DNA of 64,000 nucleotides from Deinandra increscens subsp. villosa (lineage: Eukaryota; Streptophyta; Magnoliopsida; Asterales; Asteraceae). This document shows, piece after piece, positions 11,580-21,125 of this stretch. Under the pieces are notes generated by a model, which was given only the letters and a program-made list of their open reading frames with translations, was not told the DNA's origin and did no database searches. The position numbers and the translations under genes were made by a program. The DNA lies in contig JBCNJP010000003.1 in assembly GCA_039602395.1 (NCBI GenBank), positions 18,115,237 through 18,179,236 on the forward strand, in the 5' to 3' direction. Each line of letters opens with the position of its first letter. Position 1 is the first letter of the stretch.

Positions 11580-11880
11580 TTCTCAGACGTACGATGTAGC
11601 ACTAGTGTTACAACTACTAACATTACTGTCATAACTATTAACATATATTCATGTGTTCTACTTAGGTATAACTGCATATACATATATTACAAACTACAAA
11701 TGCATCAATATCTCAGACGTACGATGTAGCACTAGTGTTACAACTACTAACGTCAATATCATAACTATTAACAAATGAACAAAATTACATCCATACACTC
11801 ATAATTAGTGACATCGGTGTTTCTACTTAGGTACAACTCCATATGCATATATTACAACCTACAAATGCTAAATGTGCATA
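11580..11880. repeat. Imperfect tandem duplication, about 131 bp
   Basis: TCTCAGACGTACGATGTAGC starts a unit near 11581 that restarts near 11712. Both copies contain ACTAGTGTTACAACTACTAAC and a CTACTTAGGTAYAACT tail. The unit lies inside the TA-flanked element and codes for nothing. Confidence 0.85.
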
Positions 11881-12310
11881 TAAACACTAATGCTATAAAT
11901 GTTTGCACTGGTGCAACTTACAAATGTATCATATATTGTATTCAGAAAAAGACAATGTACAACTTTTAATGCATAAATTACAAGTTAAAAATGCTCGTTA
12001 ACACTAGGAATCTAAACACTCATATCTGATCATCAAAGTTGTTATTTTTCACCTGTTGAAGATAACCTGTTAATAAAAACAACTCTTAAATTTATGTTTG
12101 ACAAATCTTAAAAATAAGATAATGAACAAATGGAGAATTTGTAGAATCGGTTAAACCAAAATAATATGGAGAATTTGTCAACCCATTAAAGCAAATCGGT
12201 TAAAAAAGAAGGCAAATTTCAATTTCAAAATTCTTTGATGGGTTTTTTCACTGCAAATCAGAAACACGAACCTTGATTACTAACAGATCTGGATCCAAAC
12301 TCCTCATCAG

Positions 12311-12460
12311 GTGTGGCGGCAACCGGTGCACAGGGGGTCGGCGACGGCAACCGGTGCACAGGGGTCGGCGGCGACAACCGGTGCAGAGGGGTCGGCGGCG
12401 GCAACCGGTGCACAAGGGTCGGCGGCGGCATGCTGGTGCACAGGGGGTTGGCGACGACGT
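12311..12460. repeat. GC-rich minisatellite, five units of about 28-30 bp
   Basis: The unit is roughly GGCGGCAACCGGTGCACAGG plus GGTCGGC. Five copies lie in tandem, with a scattered sixth and seventh at 12550-12600. This is a GC-rich island in an otherwise AT-rich element. The translated open frames are artefacts of the repeat. Confidence 0.9.
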
Positions 12461-12892
12461 TTAGAAGGATCGATGTTTAACCCGTTTCGAACCGGCTTCT
12501 GTGATGTTTACGGCAACGTTTAGAAAGGATCGACCGGGGAGAAAGGATTCCGGTGCACACCGGTGCGGCGGCGGAAACCGGTGCACACGGTCGGCGACGA
12601 CGTTTCGAATGATTTCGATTTCTAGCGGCGGTAACCGGTTGGCACTATCGGCGTTGACATGTAAATTTGGAGCTTCAATTTGTTCTATGGAGGAAAGAGA
12701 GACGATGATGGAGGATGTAAATGAAATATGAGAGAACCAGAAATATAGGGTAAGCACTTTTACCTTCTTACCCCTGATTCAATTCCAGCCACAAATACAT
12801 GATCTTTAATACAACCGTTGGATCAAACCTAAAACTTATAAGATTTGGTTATTTGGTTAATGCTCCAAGGAAGGGTTAATAATTGTTCCCTT

Positions 12893-12959
<67 letters not shown>

Positions 12960-12963
<4 letters not shown>

Positions 12964-13136
12964 TAGGTTTAAATGAGAACTTTTTGTTTTGAGAACTTTT
13001 GAGAACTAACTCTCAACCACAAATTTTAAGGGGGACCACTACAATTCATGGGAGGGGGATACATGTAAATAAACTTGTGGCTCAAATTAGTTATTTTTAG
13101 TTCTCAAATCAAATTGGTTCTCAAATGATCCTCTCC
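12960..13136. mobile_element. TA-flanked MITE-like unit, GAGAACCA family, copy 1
   Basis: A 177-bp unit beginning GGGTTAGGTTTAAATGAGAA and ending TTCTCAAATGATCCTCTCC. The subterminal GAGAAC and GTTCTC blocks are inverted, and the centre contains TTTTAAGGGGG. Related units lie at 13152-13319 and 13329-13426, and in opposite orientation at 15345-15523. Confidence 0.75.
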
Positions 13137-13151
13137 TTATATATATATATA

Positions 13152-13319
13152 GGGTTAGGTTCAAACGATAACTTTTTCTTTTGAGAACCATTCTGAGCCA
13201 CTAATTTTTAAGGGGGAAGCATTCAAATTCAGGAGGGGGATTTCCTTATATATAACTCGTGGCTCAGAATGGTTCTCAAAAGTTCTCAAAACTAATTGGT
13301 TCTCAAATGATCCTCCCCC
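13152..13319. mobile_element. TA-flanked MITE-like unit, GAGAACCA family, copy 2
   Basis: A 168-bp unit beginning GGGTTAGGTTCAAACGATAA and ending TCAAATGATCCTCCCCC. It has the same layout as copy 1, with GAGCCACTAATTTTTAAGGG in the left half and a matching GTGGCTCAGAATGGTTCTC block in the right half. Confidence 0.75.
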
Positions 13320-13328
13320 TATATATAT

Positions 13329-13426
13329 GGGTTAGGTTCAAATGAGAACTTATTCTTTTGAGAACCATTCTGAGCCACTAATTTTCAGCGGGAAGCATTA
13401 AAATTCATGAGGGGGATTTCCTTATA
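13329..13426. mobile_element. TA-flanked MITE-like unit, GAGAACCA family, copy 3 (truncated)
   Basis: It begins GGGTTAGGTTCAAATGAGAA and is collinear with copy 2 for about 98 bp up to GGGGGATTTCCTTATA. There the next element starts (CAGTAGAACCTC). The right half is missing. Confidence 0.75.
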
Positions 13427-14114
13427 CAGTAGAACCTCTATAATTTAATACTCGATAAAATTAATAATTTTTCTAGTCCCAACTTGGGACTAGTATAAAA
13501 TTGGATCCCAAATGATAAAATAATAAGATAATAATTTTTTTGAAACCTCAATGTAATTATATTGGTTCCAGCGAAACTATAAATTAATAATTACTAAAAT
13601 ATTCCAAAATTATAGGATTGTCTAGTAAAAAATGAATCTATAGTCACTTGTTTTTTTTGTGAACTTCAAATCTATATTGAGTTCATCTTTAAATCTCTCC
13701 ATTGCACTTGAGAGTTGAGGCATGGTATTCTCGTATTGCAACAAACAGTTGCAATGCTTATTTCCGAGTGACAGGTTATAAAGGTAGTGCATCATCAGCA
13801 ACTTCATAATCAACCGGATTTTGAACAGTATCATTAGACATTTTATAGCGATCAATCTAGATCTATATACATTGGACTTGACAAGTTCATTAATGCGTGA
13901 ATGTACATGGGAATTTTGAAGGTCCTTGTTTCTGTTTTTTTTTTCAAATAGGTAAAGTGAACGGATATAAAAACTTTGAAGGTCGATACATTAATTTGAG
14001 AGTTCCTCATGAGTATAAGTTAACTCTTTAAATTAATAATTTATTAATTTATCGATATAATAATATCTCGTTAATTTATAAAATATCTCGATCCCAACAT
14101 TACTAATTTATAAA
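13427..14114 (-). mobile_element. Emigrant/pogo-like (Tc1-mariner) element remnant
   Basis: The left terminus CAGTAGAACCTCTATAATTT closely resembles the Emigrant/Lemi1 terminus known from Arabidopsis, and it is preceded by TA, the TSD of this superfamily. The right part has the expected TTAATTTAT / TATCTCG subterminal blocks, but its last bases are lost at a join with another repeat near 14114. A minus-strand open stretch at 13622-13855 may be the tail of a pogo-like transposase (an idea, not a match). It lies inside the truncated GAGAACCA copy. Confidence 0.6.
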
Positions 14115-14259
14115 ACTTTTATAGGATTAAAGATAACATAATTTTAAGACTTTTGGTACAAACTTTTATAAAAAGTATTAACTTATGAAAAAGTTATGTA
14201 GGTTTTAAGATTTGTTTACGCAGTTCTCACAAAAAAATGGTGTTTTCGCAGGATCCTTC

Positions 14260-14262
<3 letters not shown>
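14110..14262. mobile_element. Right-end fragment of a TA-flanked element
   Basis: It contains AAGACTTTTGGTACAAAC and TTTTCGCAGGATCCTTCCCC before the TA tract, like the right ends of the units ending at 14877, 16336 and 17134. Its left part is missing. Confidence 0.65.
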
Positions 14263-14319
<57 letters not shown>

Positions 14320-14326
14320 TATATAT

Positions 14327-14873
14327 ACTTTTTATAAAAGTTTGCACCAAAAGTCTTAAAATTATATTATCTTTAATCCTATAAAAGTTTTAAAAAACTT
14401 GACGCTTTTTTTTATTTTTTTAAATATTTTTTTGTGTGGTGCACATGTGCATCACAAAAAAAAACTCATACTTTTAGTATGAGTTAATATTTTTTTTCTT
14501 AGTCGCACCATATGTCATATATTTTCATAATTTTTTTGCGTTTTTATTGAATGATGCACATGTGCATCATACCACAAAAAACGCTCATACATGTGATATA
14601 CATTAATAGTTTAAAAATAAATTGCACCCTAAATCTTATAGTTGTGTTATCTTTAGATTTAAAGAAAAAAATAGCATTTTATAATTTTTTTTTAATTATA
14701 TGATGCACACATGTGCATCACACGGGAAAAAAACGTTCAGTTTATTTTTTTTAATATTTTGCTCCAGTTTTAAAGATAACGTAATTATAAGACTTTTGGC
14801 GCAAATTTTATGAAAAATCGTTAACGTATGAAAAAGTTACGTGAGTTTTAATATGTGTTTTCGCAGGATCCTA

Positions 14874-14877
<4 letters not shown>
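14327..14877. mobile_element. TA-flanked element, GATGCACATGTGCATC family
   Basis: A unit of about 550 bp ending TTCGCAGGATCCTAACCC. It carries three copies of a palindrome: GGTGCACATGTGCATC near 14438, ATGATGCACATGTGCATCAT at 14551-14570, and one with an extra AC at 14701-14720. The first 65 bp (14327-14390) are the inverted complement of 14105-14165 across the TA tract, so the tract lies in the loop of a large inverted repeat. No ORF. Confidence 0.7.
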
Positions 14878-14913
<36 letters not shown>

Positions 14914-14915
<2 letters not shown>

Positions 14916-15299
14916 AAGGATAAAATGAAAACCTCTTCGAGTTTGGAAAACCGTGAAAACCAATCTAAAAAGTTTGTTTTTTGTTTTGATTTTTTTAAAG
15001 GTGACTCTCTAAGTTAAAAAAACCACATTTTTGCAATAAAGTAAAAAAACGCCTAGTAATTTTTTTTAAAAAAATAATTTATAACCGATGTTACATATGT
15101 AACAGGATAATGTTACATATGTAACATCGATTATAAAATATATATATTTTTTAAATTACTAGACGTTTTTTTACTTTTCTGCATAAAGGGAGTTTTTTTA
15201 ACTTAGAGAGTCACCATAAAAAAATCGGAACAAAAAACGAATTTTTTAGCTTGGTTTTCACGGTTTTCCAAACTTGGAGAGGTTTTCAGTATATCCCTC

Positions 15300-15301
<2 letters not shown>
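14914..15301. mobile_element. Full-length foldback element, GTTACATATGTAAC family
   Basis: This 388-bp unit is one long imperfect inverted repeat. The left arm (AAAACCTCTTCGAGTTTGG, GGTGACTCTCTAAGTTAAA, CTAGTAATTTTTTT) is mirrored in the right arm (AATTACTAGACG, TTTAACTTAGAGAGTCACC, CCAAACTTGGAGAGGTTTT). At the centre are two perfect GTTACATATGTAAC palindromes (15090-15103 and 15112-15125). It resembles foldback MITEs and could give hairpin transcripts. Confidence 0.8.
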
Positions 15302-15344
<43 letters not shown>

Positions 15345-15347
<3 letters not shown>

Positions 15348-15519
15348 AGAGGATCATTTGAGAACCAATTGGGTTTGAGAACTAAAAAGAACTAATCTCA
15401 GCCACTAGTTTATATATATGGAAACCCCCCCATGAATTTGAGTGATCTCCCCCTGAAAATTAGTGGCCCAGAATGGTTCTAAAAAGTTCTCAAAACCAAT
15501 TGGTTCTCATTTGAACCTA

Positions 15520-15523
<4 letters not shown>
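15345..15523. mobile_element. TA-flanked MITE-like unit, GAGAACCA family, copy 4 (inverted)
   Basis: A 179-bp unit beginning GGGAGAGGATCATTTGAGAA and ending CATTTGAACCTAACCC, which is the reverse orientation of the unit at 12960-13136. It contains CCAATTGG-type end palindromes. Confidence 0.75.
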
Positions 15524-15569
<46 letters not shown>

Positions 15570-15574
<5 letters not shown>

Positions 15575-16333
15575 AAGTTCATGTGAAAACAACTTTTATT
15601 GCGAAAACACGAAAACAAATATTAAAACCTCTATAACTTTTTCATACGTTAATATTTTTTAAAACAAATTGCACCAAAATCCTTAAAATTATGTTATCTT
15701 TAGTTCTGGAAAAAATTTTAAAAAATCAAGTTTTTTTAAAAAAAAATTATTATTGCACAGGTGCAATAATGTTTTTTTTATTATTACTGCATATATGCAA
15801 TAATAATTACAACCTTTATAAGTTTTTCATATTTTAATTTTTTTTATAAAAAGTTACACCATAAATCTTATAATTCTGTTATCTTTAATTCTGGAGAAAA
15901 TAAAAAAAATTCAACGTTTTTTTATTTTTTTTATTATTGCACATGTGCAATAATAAATTATTATTGCACATGTGCAATAATATTAAAACCTTTATAACTT
16001 TTTCATACGTTAATATTTTTCATAAAACATTACACCATAAATCTTATAATTCTGTTATCTTTAATTCTGGAAAAAGTTAAAAAAAAAATAACGATCTTTT
16101 TGTTGACATTGCACATGTGTAATATAACTAATACGTATTATTGCACATGTGCAATAATAAAAAAAACACGAAATTTTAAATGTTTATTTTTTTTTCCAGA
16201 ATTAAAGGTGACATAATTTTAAGACTTTTGGTGCAAATTTTTTTAAAAAATATTAACGTATGAGGGAGTTATAGAGGTTTTAATATTTGTTTTCGTGTTT
16301 TCGCAATAAGATCTTGTTTTTATTTGATCCTTC

Positions 16334-16336
<3 letters not shown>
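15570..16336. mobile_element. TA-flanked element, TTATTGCACATGTGCAATAA family, copy 1
   Basis: A 767-bp unit. The left end GGGTAAAGTTCATGTGAAAA is inverted at the right end (TTTTTATTTGATCCTTCCCC, loosely). Perfect palindromes TTATTGCACATGTGCAATAA occur at 15934-15953 and 15961-15980, and degenerate ones near 15750, 15785 and 16140. A 60-bp block (ATAACTTTTTCATACGTTAA plus ATCTTATAATTCTGTTATC) is repeated three times. No coding potential. Confidence 0.8.
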
Positions 16337-16384
<48 letters not shown>

Positions 16385-16389
<5 letters not shown>

Positions 16390-17134
16390 AGGATCATGTG
16401 AAAACAACTTTTATTGCGAAAATACGAAAACAAATATTAAAATCTCTATAACTTTTTGATACATTAATATTTTTTAAAATATTTGCACCAAAATCCTTAA
16501 AATTATGTTATCTTTAGTTCTGGAAAAAATTTTAAAAAATCTAAATTTTTTTTTAAAATTATTATTGCACAGGTGTAATAATTTTTTTTATTATTATTAC
16601 TGCATATATGCAATAATATTAAAACCTTTATAACTTTTTCATATGTTAAATTTTTTTATAAAAAAATGCACTATAAATCTTATAATTCTGGAGAAAATTA
16701 AAAAAAATTCAACGTTTTTAAATTTTTTTATTATTGCCCATGTGCAATAAAAAATTATTATTGCACATGTGCAATAATATTAAAACCTCTATAACTTTTT
16801 CATACGTTAATATTTTTGATATAAAAATTGTACCATAGATCTTATAATTCTGTTATCTTTAATTCTTGAAAAAATTAAAAAAAATTAATGTTTTTTTGTT
16901 AATATTGCACATGTGTAATATAATTAATACGTATTATTGCACATGTGCAATAATAAAAAAAATCACGAAATTTTATATGTTTAATTTTTTTTCCCAGAAT
17001 TAAAGGTGACATAATTTAAGACTTTTGGTGCAATTTTTTTTTAAAAAAAATTAACGTATGAGGAAGTTATAGAGGTTTTAATATTTGTTTTCGTGTTTTC
17101 GCAATAACATCTTGTTTTTATTTGATCCTTCCCC
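16385..17134. mobile_element. TA-flanked element, TTATTGCACATGTGCAATAA family, copy 2
   Basis: A 750-bp unit in direct orientation to copy 1 and collinear with it throughout, with small indels and roughly 90% similarity by eye. It starts GGGTAAGGATCATGTGAAAA and ends TTGATCCTTCCCC. It carries the same palindromes (for example about 16757-16776 and 16935-16953). Two adjacent same-family copies suggest local duplication or repeated targeting of TA tracts. Confidence 0.8.
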
Positions 17135-17172
<38 letters not shown>

Positions 17173-17178
<6 letters not shown>

Positions 17179-17445
17179 TATATATACATATATTAGTTTT
17201 TACTAATTTTAATTAACTAGAATTTACTATAATTCCCGCTACCATATATAACTAGTTTTAACAAAATTCTTATCGTCTTTAATGAAACATCTTGTTATAA
17301 ACTAAGATATCACAAACAAAATGCTACTAGTTCAAATATTACAAGTTAAGTTGTGAAGATTTTGTCCTAAAAATCTTGAAATAAATGTTCATAAAAGTAT
17401 ACTCAGTTAAAATTCTATAAATAATTGCTAAAAAAATATGCTTAG
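17173..17445. other. AT-rich stretch, nothing recognised
   Basis: No gene. The block 17346-17389 (AGTTAAGTTGTGAAGATTTT) is the inverted complement of 24628-24678 on the far side of the Copia insertion, so the Copia entered an older inverted repeat. CTTAG at 17441-17445 is the left TSD of that Copia. Confidence 0.6.
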
Positions 17446-17489
17446 TGTTATAAATATTAAATATTATGGTTATCAATTCCATATTATAG

Positions 17490-17783
17490 TTGGTTTATTG
17501 TCAGTAGCCACTATTTCTCATTCAATATTTTTGGTTGTGTGATATATGAAAATTGCTCCACCACGATGCACAAAGATGAGACCTCAAAGGAGGTTTGGAA
17601 TAAATGTTGAGTATGAATCAATATCAATAGTCATATATTTACGAAACAACATTCCAACATTAGAGGGGAGAGAAAAAGCAGTTGGGAAATAAAATAAGAT
17701 AGAATGAATTATCAGTGTATCATCTTGATTCTTAGACTTTACTAGAATTTCAAAGGATAATTCATTTATAAAGATTAGCGTAT
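17490..17783 (+). pseudogene. Copia pol remnant (integrase-RT connection), part 1
   Basis: The plus strand reads 'IAPPRCTKMRPQRRFGINVEYES' in one frame, closely matching the conserved IAPPxRTKMGPQRRLGIYVG connection region of plant Copia polyproteins. Frameshifts and stops follow, with recognisable pieces 'RGEKK' and 'IIHL' in other frames. It resumes at 22405 after the nested LTR element. Confidence 0.75.
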
Positions 17784-18372
17784 TGAAAAACCGAGGTGGT
17801 GGGCAAAATACCTTGGTTGCGGAAGCGGATCGAGTCTTTGTGTAACTCGTTTTTATAGAAACAAATGAACACCAGGATATGAACACGATGGTGTTTGAGA
17901 TGTGATGATGATGATGAGTAAAGCTAGTATAAACATGATAGATGAAGAACAAGATAGATAGATAAACAAGGTGGAATGATAGATAAATAAAGATAACCAA
18001 AAGATTACATTTTACCTACCCCACGCATTCCCGGGTATCATGAACTTACTAGGTGAGTTCATGAACCCTTGACAAGCTTCAAAGAACCATGACTAACTCT
18101 CTCTCACTAGACATACATCATCAAGTCTTTCACATGAGAAAGACTTACTATATATACTACAAAACTCACTAAGGGCATAATAGTAAAACTACCAACTAGT
18201 GACAATATTTAAACAATAAATAATATTCACTAGTGCCATCTTCTTTAGTTGAGTCTTGTGTCTTGAGTTGTCATGTTCTTCATCGTGTTGCCGGGACGGT
18301 AGACGTTAAGTGGCCGTTGAGTATTATCACATCTATCCAAATCATGTTGGCTCGTTATCTCGATTCCCAACA
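17784..18372 (-). repeat. 3' LTR of the non-autonomous element (uninterrupted copy)
   Basis: It reads TGAAAAACCGAGGTGG...GATTCCCAACA on the plus strand. It contains the empty site (CTCTCTCACTAGAC near 18100) into which the hAT MITE inserted in the other LTR, which makes the MITE boundaries unambiguous. Confidence 0.93.
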
Positions 18373-21125
18373 ATCTCCCCCTATTTGGTAGATGGTATAC
18401 TCAACACTTGTGACATTGATTCTTTGTATTCTTGCAACTTGTCTTCAAGAAAATCTTCATGTAGTTTCAAGTCTTTTGTTCTTCAATTCTCCTTTGTGAA
18501 GCTCCCCCTACAATAAACATTCTTCTAGCCCCAAACCATAGGCTGTAAATGTATAGGGTGTTTTCAAACTTCAACACAATGGCAAGCTACTTGAGGACTA
18601 AGTCATAACTCAAGGTACCAATATTGTTAAAAGTAAACAATATAAAGGATTTATGAAAAACTCGAGAATTAAATCCACAATTCAACCAACTTGAAATACT
18701 TGGCCGAATACCAAACCAATGCTTTGCACGAAGATAAACCACTTCTTTTTGTGCTAATAATCTTGCCTTCGATTTTTACCGCAATGGCAATGTCGCAACT
18801 GTTACGGCTTGAGGACTCTTCGAAGATTAAAAATTACATTTGCTTTGCTCATGGCTTGCAACAAGTCTCATCACATATCCTCCCCCTAGACTTTTGCAAC
18901 CAAGAAAAACATATTCTGTTGTTGACAAAACACATCAATGTGGCATATACCCAATTAATCAGCCTTGCAATATCAAACCCATGAATTCAATAATCTAACA
19001 GTAGCAAACTCCATAATTCTTCTCAAATGAGACCAAACTTGTGCACAGTTTTCAAATCGTCTTGACCTCATAACACGTCTGTCATATTGAAGCTAGTTGA
19101 TATGAAAACATAGTTTAGTTGTACCTGATGTATCCAAAAGAAGTTGGGTTAAATGATGGCTACAAATCTGTTAGAATGATTCAGCTAGGTAGATACGGAT
19201 CCTTCATGGCTGTGAACGGTTTCCACTTTGTGTTGTCAACAAAAATAAATAATCGGACCCGTACCCATAATCGAAATCTCGAACAGAAGCTACTAGGATC
19301 AAAACCCGTCAACAAATTCAACGTTCATGCCTGAACCGAAACAGAAACGAGATGGACAGACCTGAAACAATGTTCTGCAACAGAATTCCGGCGATCAGGA
19401 GCATTACCGGTGACCTGAAAACACATATGATGGCCTGAAAAACAACTAGTAGCTTTAACGTTGGTCTGAGCATCTCCGGCGACCTGAGGAACAAAAAGAA
19501 TCAAGTTCTGGTGAGTGGAGCTACTAGCAGTTGCTTCTCCGATGACCTGAACTAACTTCGGCAATACGAACGAGCTCAGAAGCTTTTCCGGTCGAACGAG
19601 GGTAATTTCCGGTTCAAGTTGGTAGTTTCCGGTTGAAGTCTTCCTTCCGGTTGAACCTAAAAGTTCCGCTTGAACGGAGTTTCCGGCTGAAATGCTCAGT
19701 TCCGGTTGAAGGTTGGAGCGGAACCATCGCTTTTCCGGTTGAACTCCATACTTTCGATTGATCGTAGGGTTTTCCGCTTGAACTTAGAGAATTCCGGTTG
19801 ATGATGAAATTTCCGGTTCAACATGAAACTCCGCTTGAACGAGAGTTGAGCCGGAATTTGGTTGAAGCGGACCCAGTTTCCGCTTGAGGGTTGAAACGGA
19901 AACGAGGAGAGAGAAACATGACCTCCGTGTTTTCTTCTACTTTCTCCGACAACCTCCTGCAACACTCCAAACCCTAGATCAGATCCGTCGTTGTCACCTT
20001 CTTCTTTACGCAAACCCCTAGTTTGTGAAGTAACTATGAGCAGCGGGATCCGTCTACATCACCGTCAACTTTTTCGTCCTTGTAAAACCCTACTATCGAA
20101 CCAGCCATGAACAAACGAGAATCTTCTCATGGCAACCCAGAAACCCTAATGTTAACCATTGTTGCTGTTATCTTCAACGTGCTTCGAAGATTGCTCGTAT
20201 AATGACCGAAACAGCAACCATAGTGGTCGACCTCCATCACTCATAACGTACCTTTAACACAGTCATCGATCTCCAATTAGTTCTGAGGACATACCGTAAA
20301 CCTGGAACAATCAGAAAAGTAATGACCATCGAGCTGCAGTCTCGTAATAGATCATCTTTAACTCTTTACTGAGTTCCATCGTCTTCAACGTTTACAATAA
20401 CAACCTGCAACTCTCATGATTTTGGTTTCTCTCATGATGTTTTTAGAGAGAGAAAGTAGTGCCATGGAACCTTGAAGAAAGTATAGATGCGTGTGGAGAA
20501 AGATAGTGCAGGAAAAGTGAATGGAAATGTAGGATTTAATAAAGTTAATCTGCTTAAAGGAAAAAGCAGTTTGAGATTTACACTCCATAAAAAAAATTTA
20601 GTGAAAGGTACACTTGTTTTGTGGGACTCAATAAAAGTAAAGTCAAAAAGCTAAAAAGGCAATTTGATTTATACACACAATCAGACAAAGTGTGATGTGA
20701 TAAAAATAATCACACCTTTCAAGACTTTCTTGAGATCTATAATTTCAAAAGCAAATATGACCATGAATTTTGAATTGAAGAAAATGCATACGTAAGATAT
20801 GCAGGAAGTTCATGTTTGAGGCTATATTTTGACACCATGCAAATATCAAAGAAATCTATTTGTGTAGCAAGATTTAAACACAAACACTCAAGGAAATTTA
20901 CTTTTGACGACTCAAGAATAATACATGAACAAATAGACCTCGACTATTCTATAAAAGAAAATTTCAAGGATCTTTTTCAAAAACTTTGAAAGACATGGAG
21001 GGGAGTTTAAAATCTTTCTAAAAGTTTACATCTCCATTTGTTTACAAAAATAACGAGCATATGAACACAAAGTTGAGATATCAACCGTGAGGTTGCATTA
21101 TCTCGACCATGGCTCTGATGCCAAT
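18373..21125 (-). other. Internal region of the non-autonomous LTR element
   Basis: No retroviral protein domain is readable in any frame. On the minus strand, 21125 back to about 19580 is the leader. Small open frames (for example 19696-20013) are rich in the repeated motif and look coincidental. The left part, 18400-19000, beside the PPT, is AT-rich and featureless. The region may be a captured or randomised spacer as in LARD elements. Confidence 0.7.
19580..19910. repeat. Array of TTCCGGTTGAA-like motifs in the leader
   Basis: About sixteen copies of TTCCGGTTGAA or TTCCGCTTGAA variants (and a few reverse forms such as GAAGCGGA) are spaced irregularly, 10-35 bp apart, on the plus strand. 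The element reads on the minus strand, so in its RNA the motif is TTCAACCGGAA. Irregular spacing rules out a simple tandem satellite. The role is unknown; it parallels the GGTTTTCGA arrays of the Copia at 24892-38517. Confidence 0.85.

Larger units (their letters stand above)
8277..12895. mobile_element. TA-flanked element with about 50-bp TIRs, interrupted by a solo LTR
   Basis: The left end GGGAAGGGAACAATTATTA, resumed after the nested LTR as ACTCTTCCTTGGAGCATTAA, is the inverted complement of the right end (12845-12895). The TIR is therefore about 50 bp with about one mismatch. Without the nested LTR and one TSD copy the element is about 1.6 kb. The interior has a tandem duplication (11580-11880), motifs such as TTTGCACTGGTGCAA, and a GC-rich minisatellite. 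No transposase was recognised. TA tracts lie on both sides. Confidence 0.8.
12896..17172. repeat. Array of TA-flanked elements separated by (TA)n tracts
   Basis: TA tracts at about 12896-12959, 13137-13151, 13320-13328, 14263-14318, 14878-14913, 15302-15344, 15524-15569, 16337-16384 and 17135-17172 separate units of at least four sequence families. Most units begin GGG(T/A)(A/T)AGG-like and end CC-TATATA. The array has no genes. Individual units are listed separately. Confidence 0.85.

Noticed and set aside
12273..12757. Repetitive-protein genes on both strands
   Set aside because: The frames follow the 28-30-bp minisatellite, have no conserved start context and overlap each other.
17584..18000. 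138-codon minus-strand ORF, repeated at 21007-21342
   Set aside because: The repetition is due to both LTRs of the non-autonomous element. It crosses the LTR/Copia boundary and shows no domain.
19580..19910. CRISPR-like repeat array
   Set aside because: Repeats are only ~11 bp, spacing is irregular, orientation is mixed, and the context is a plant LTR element.
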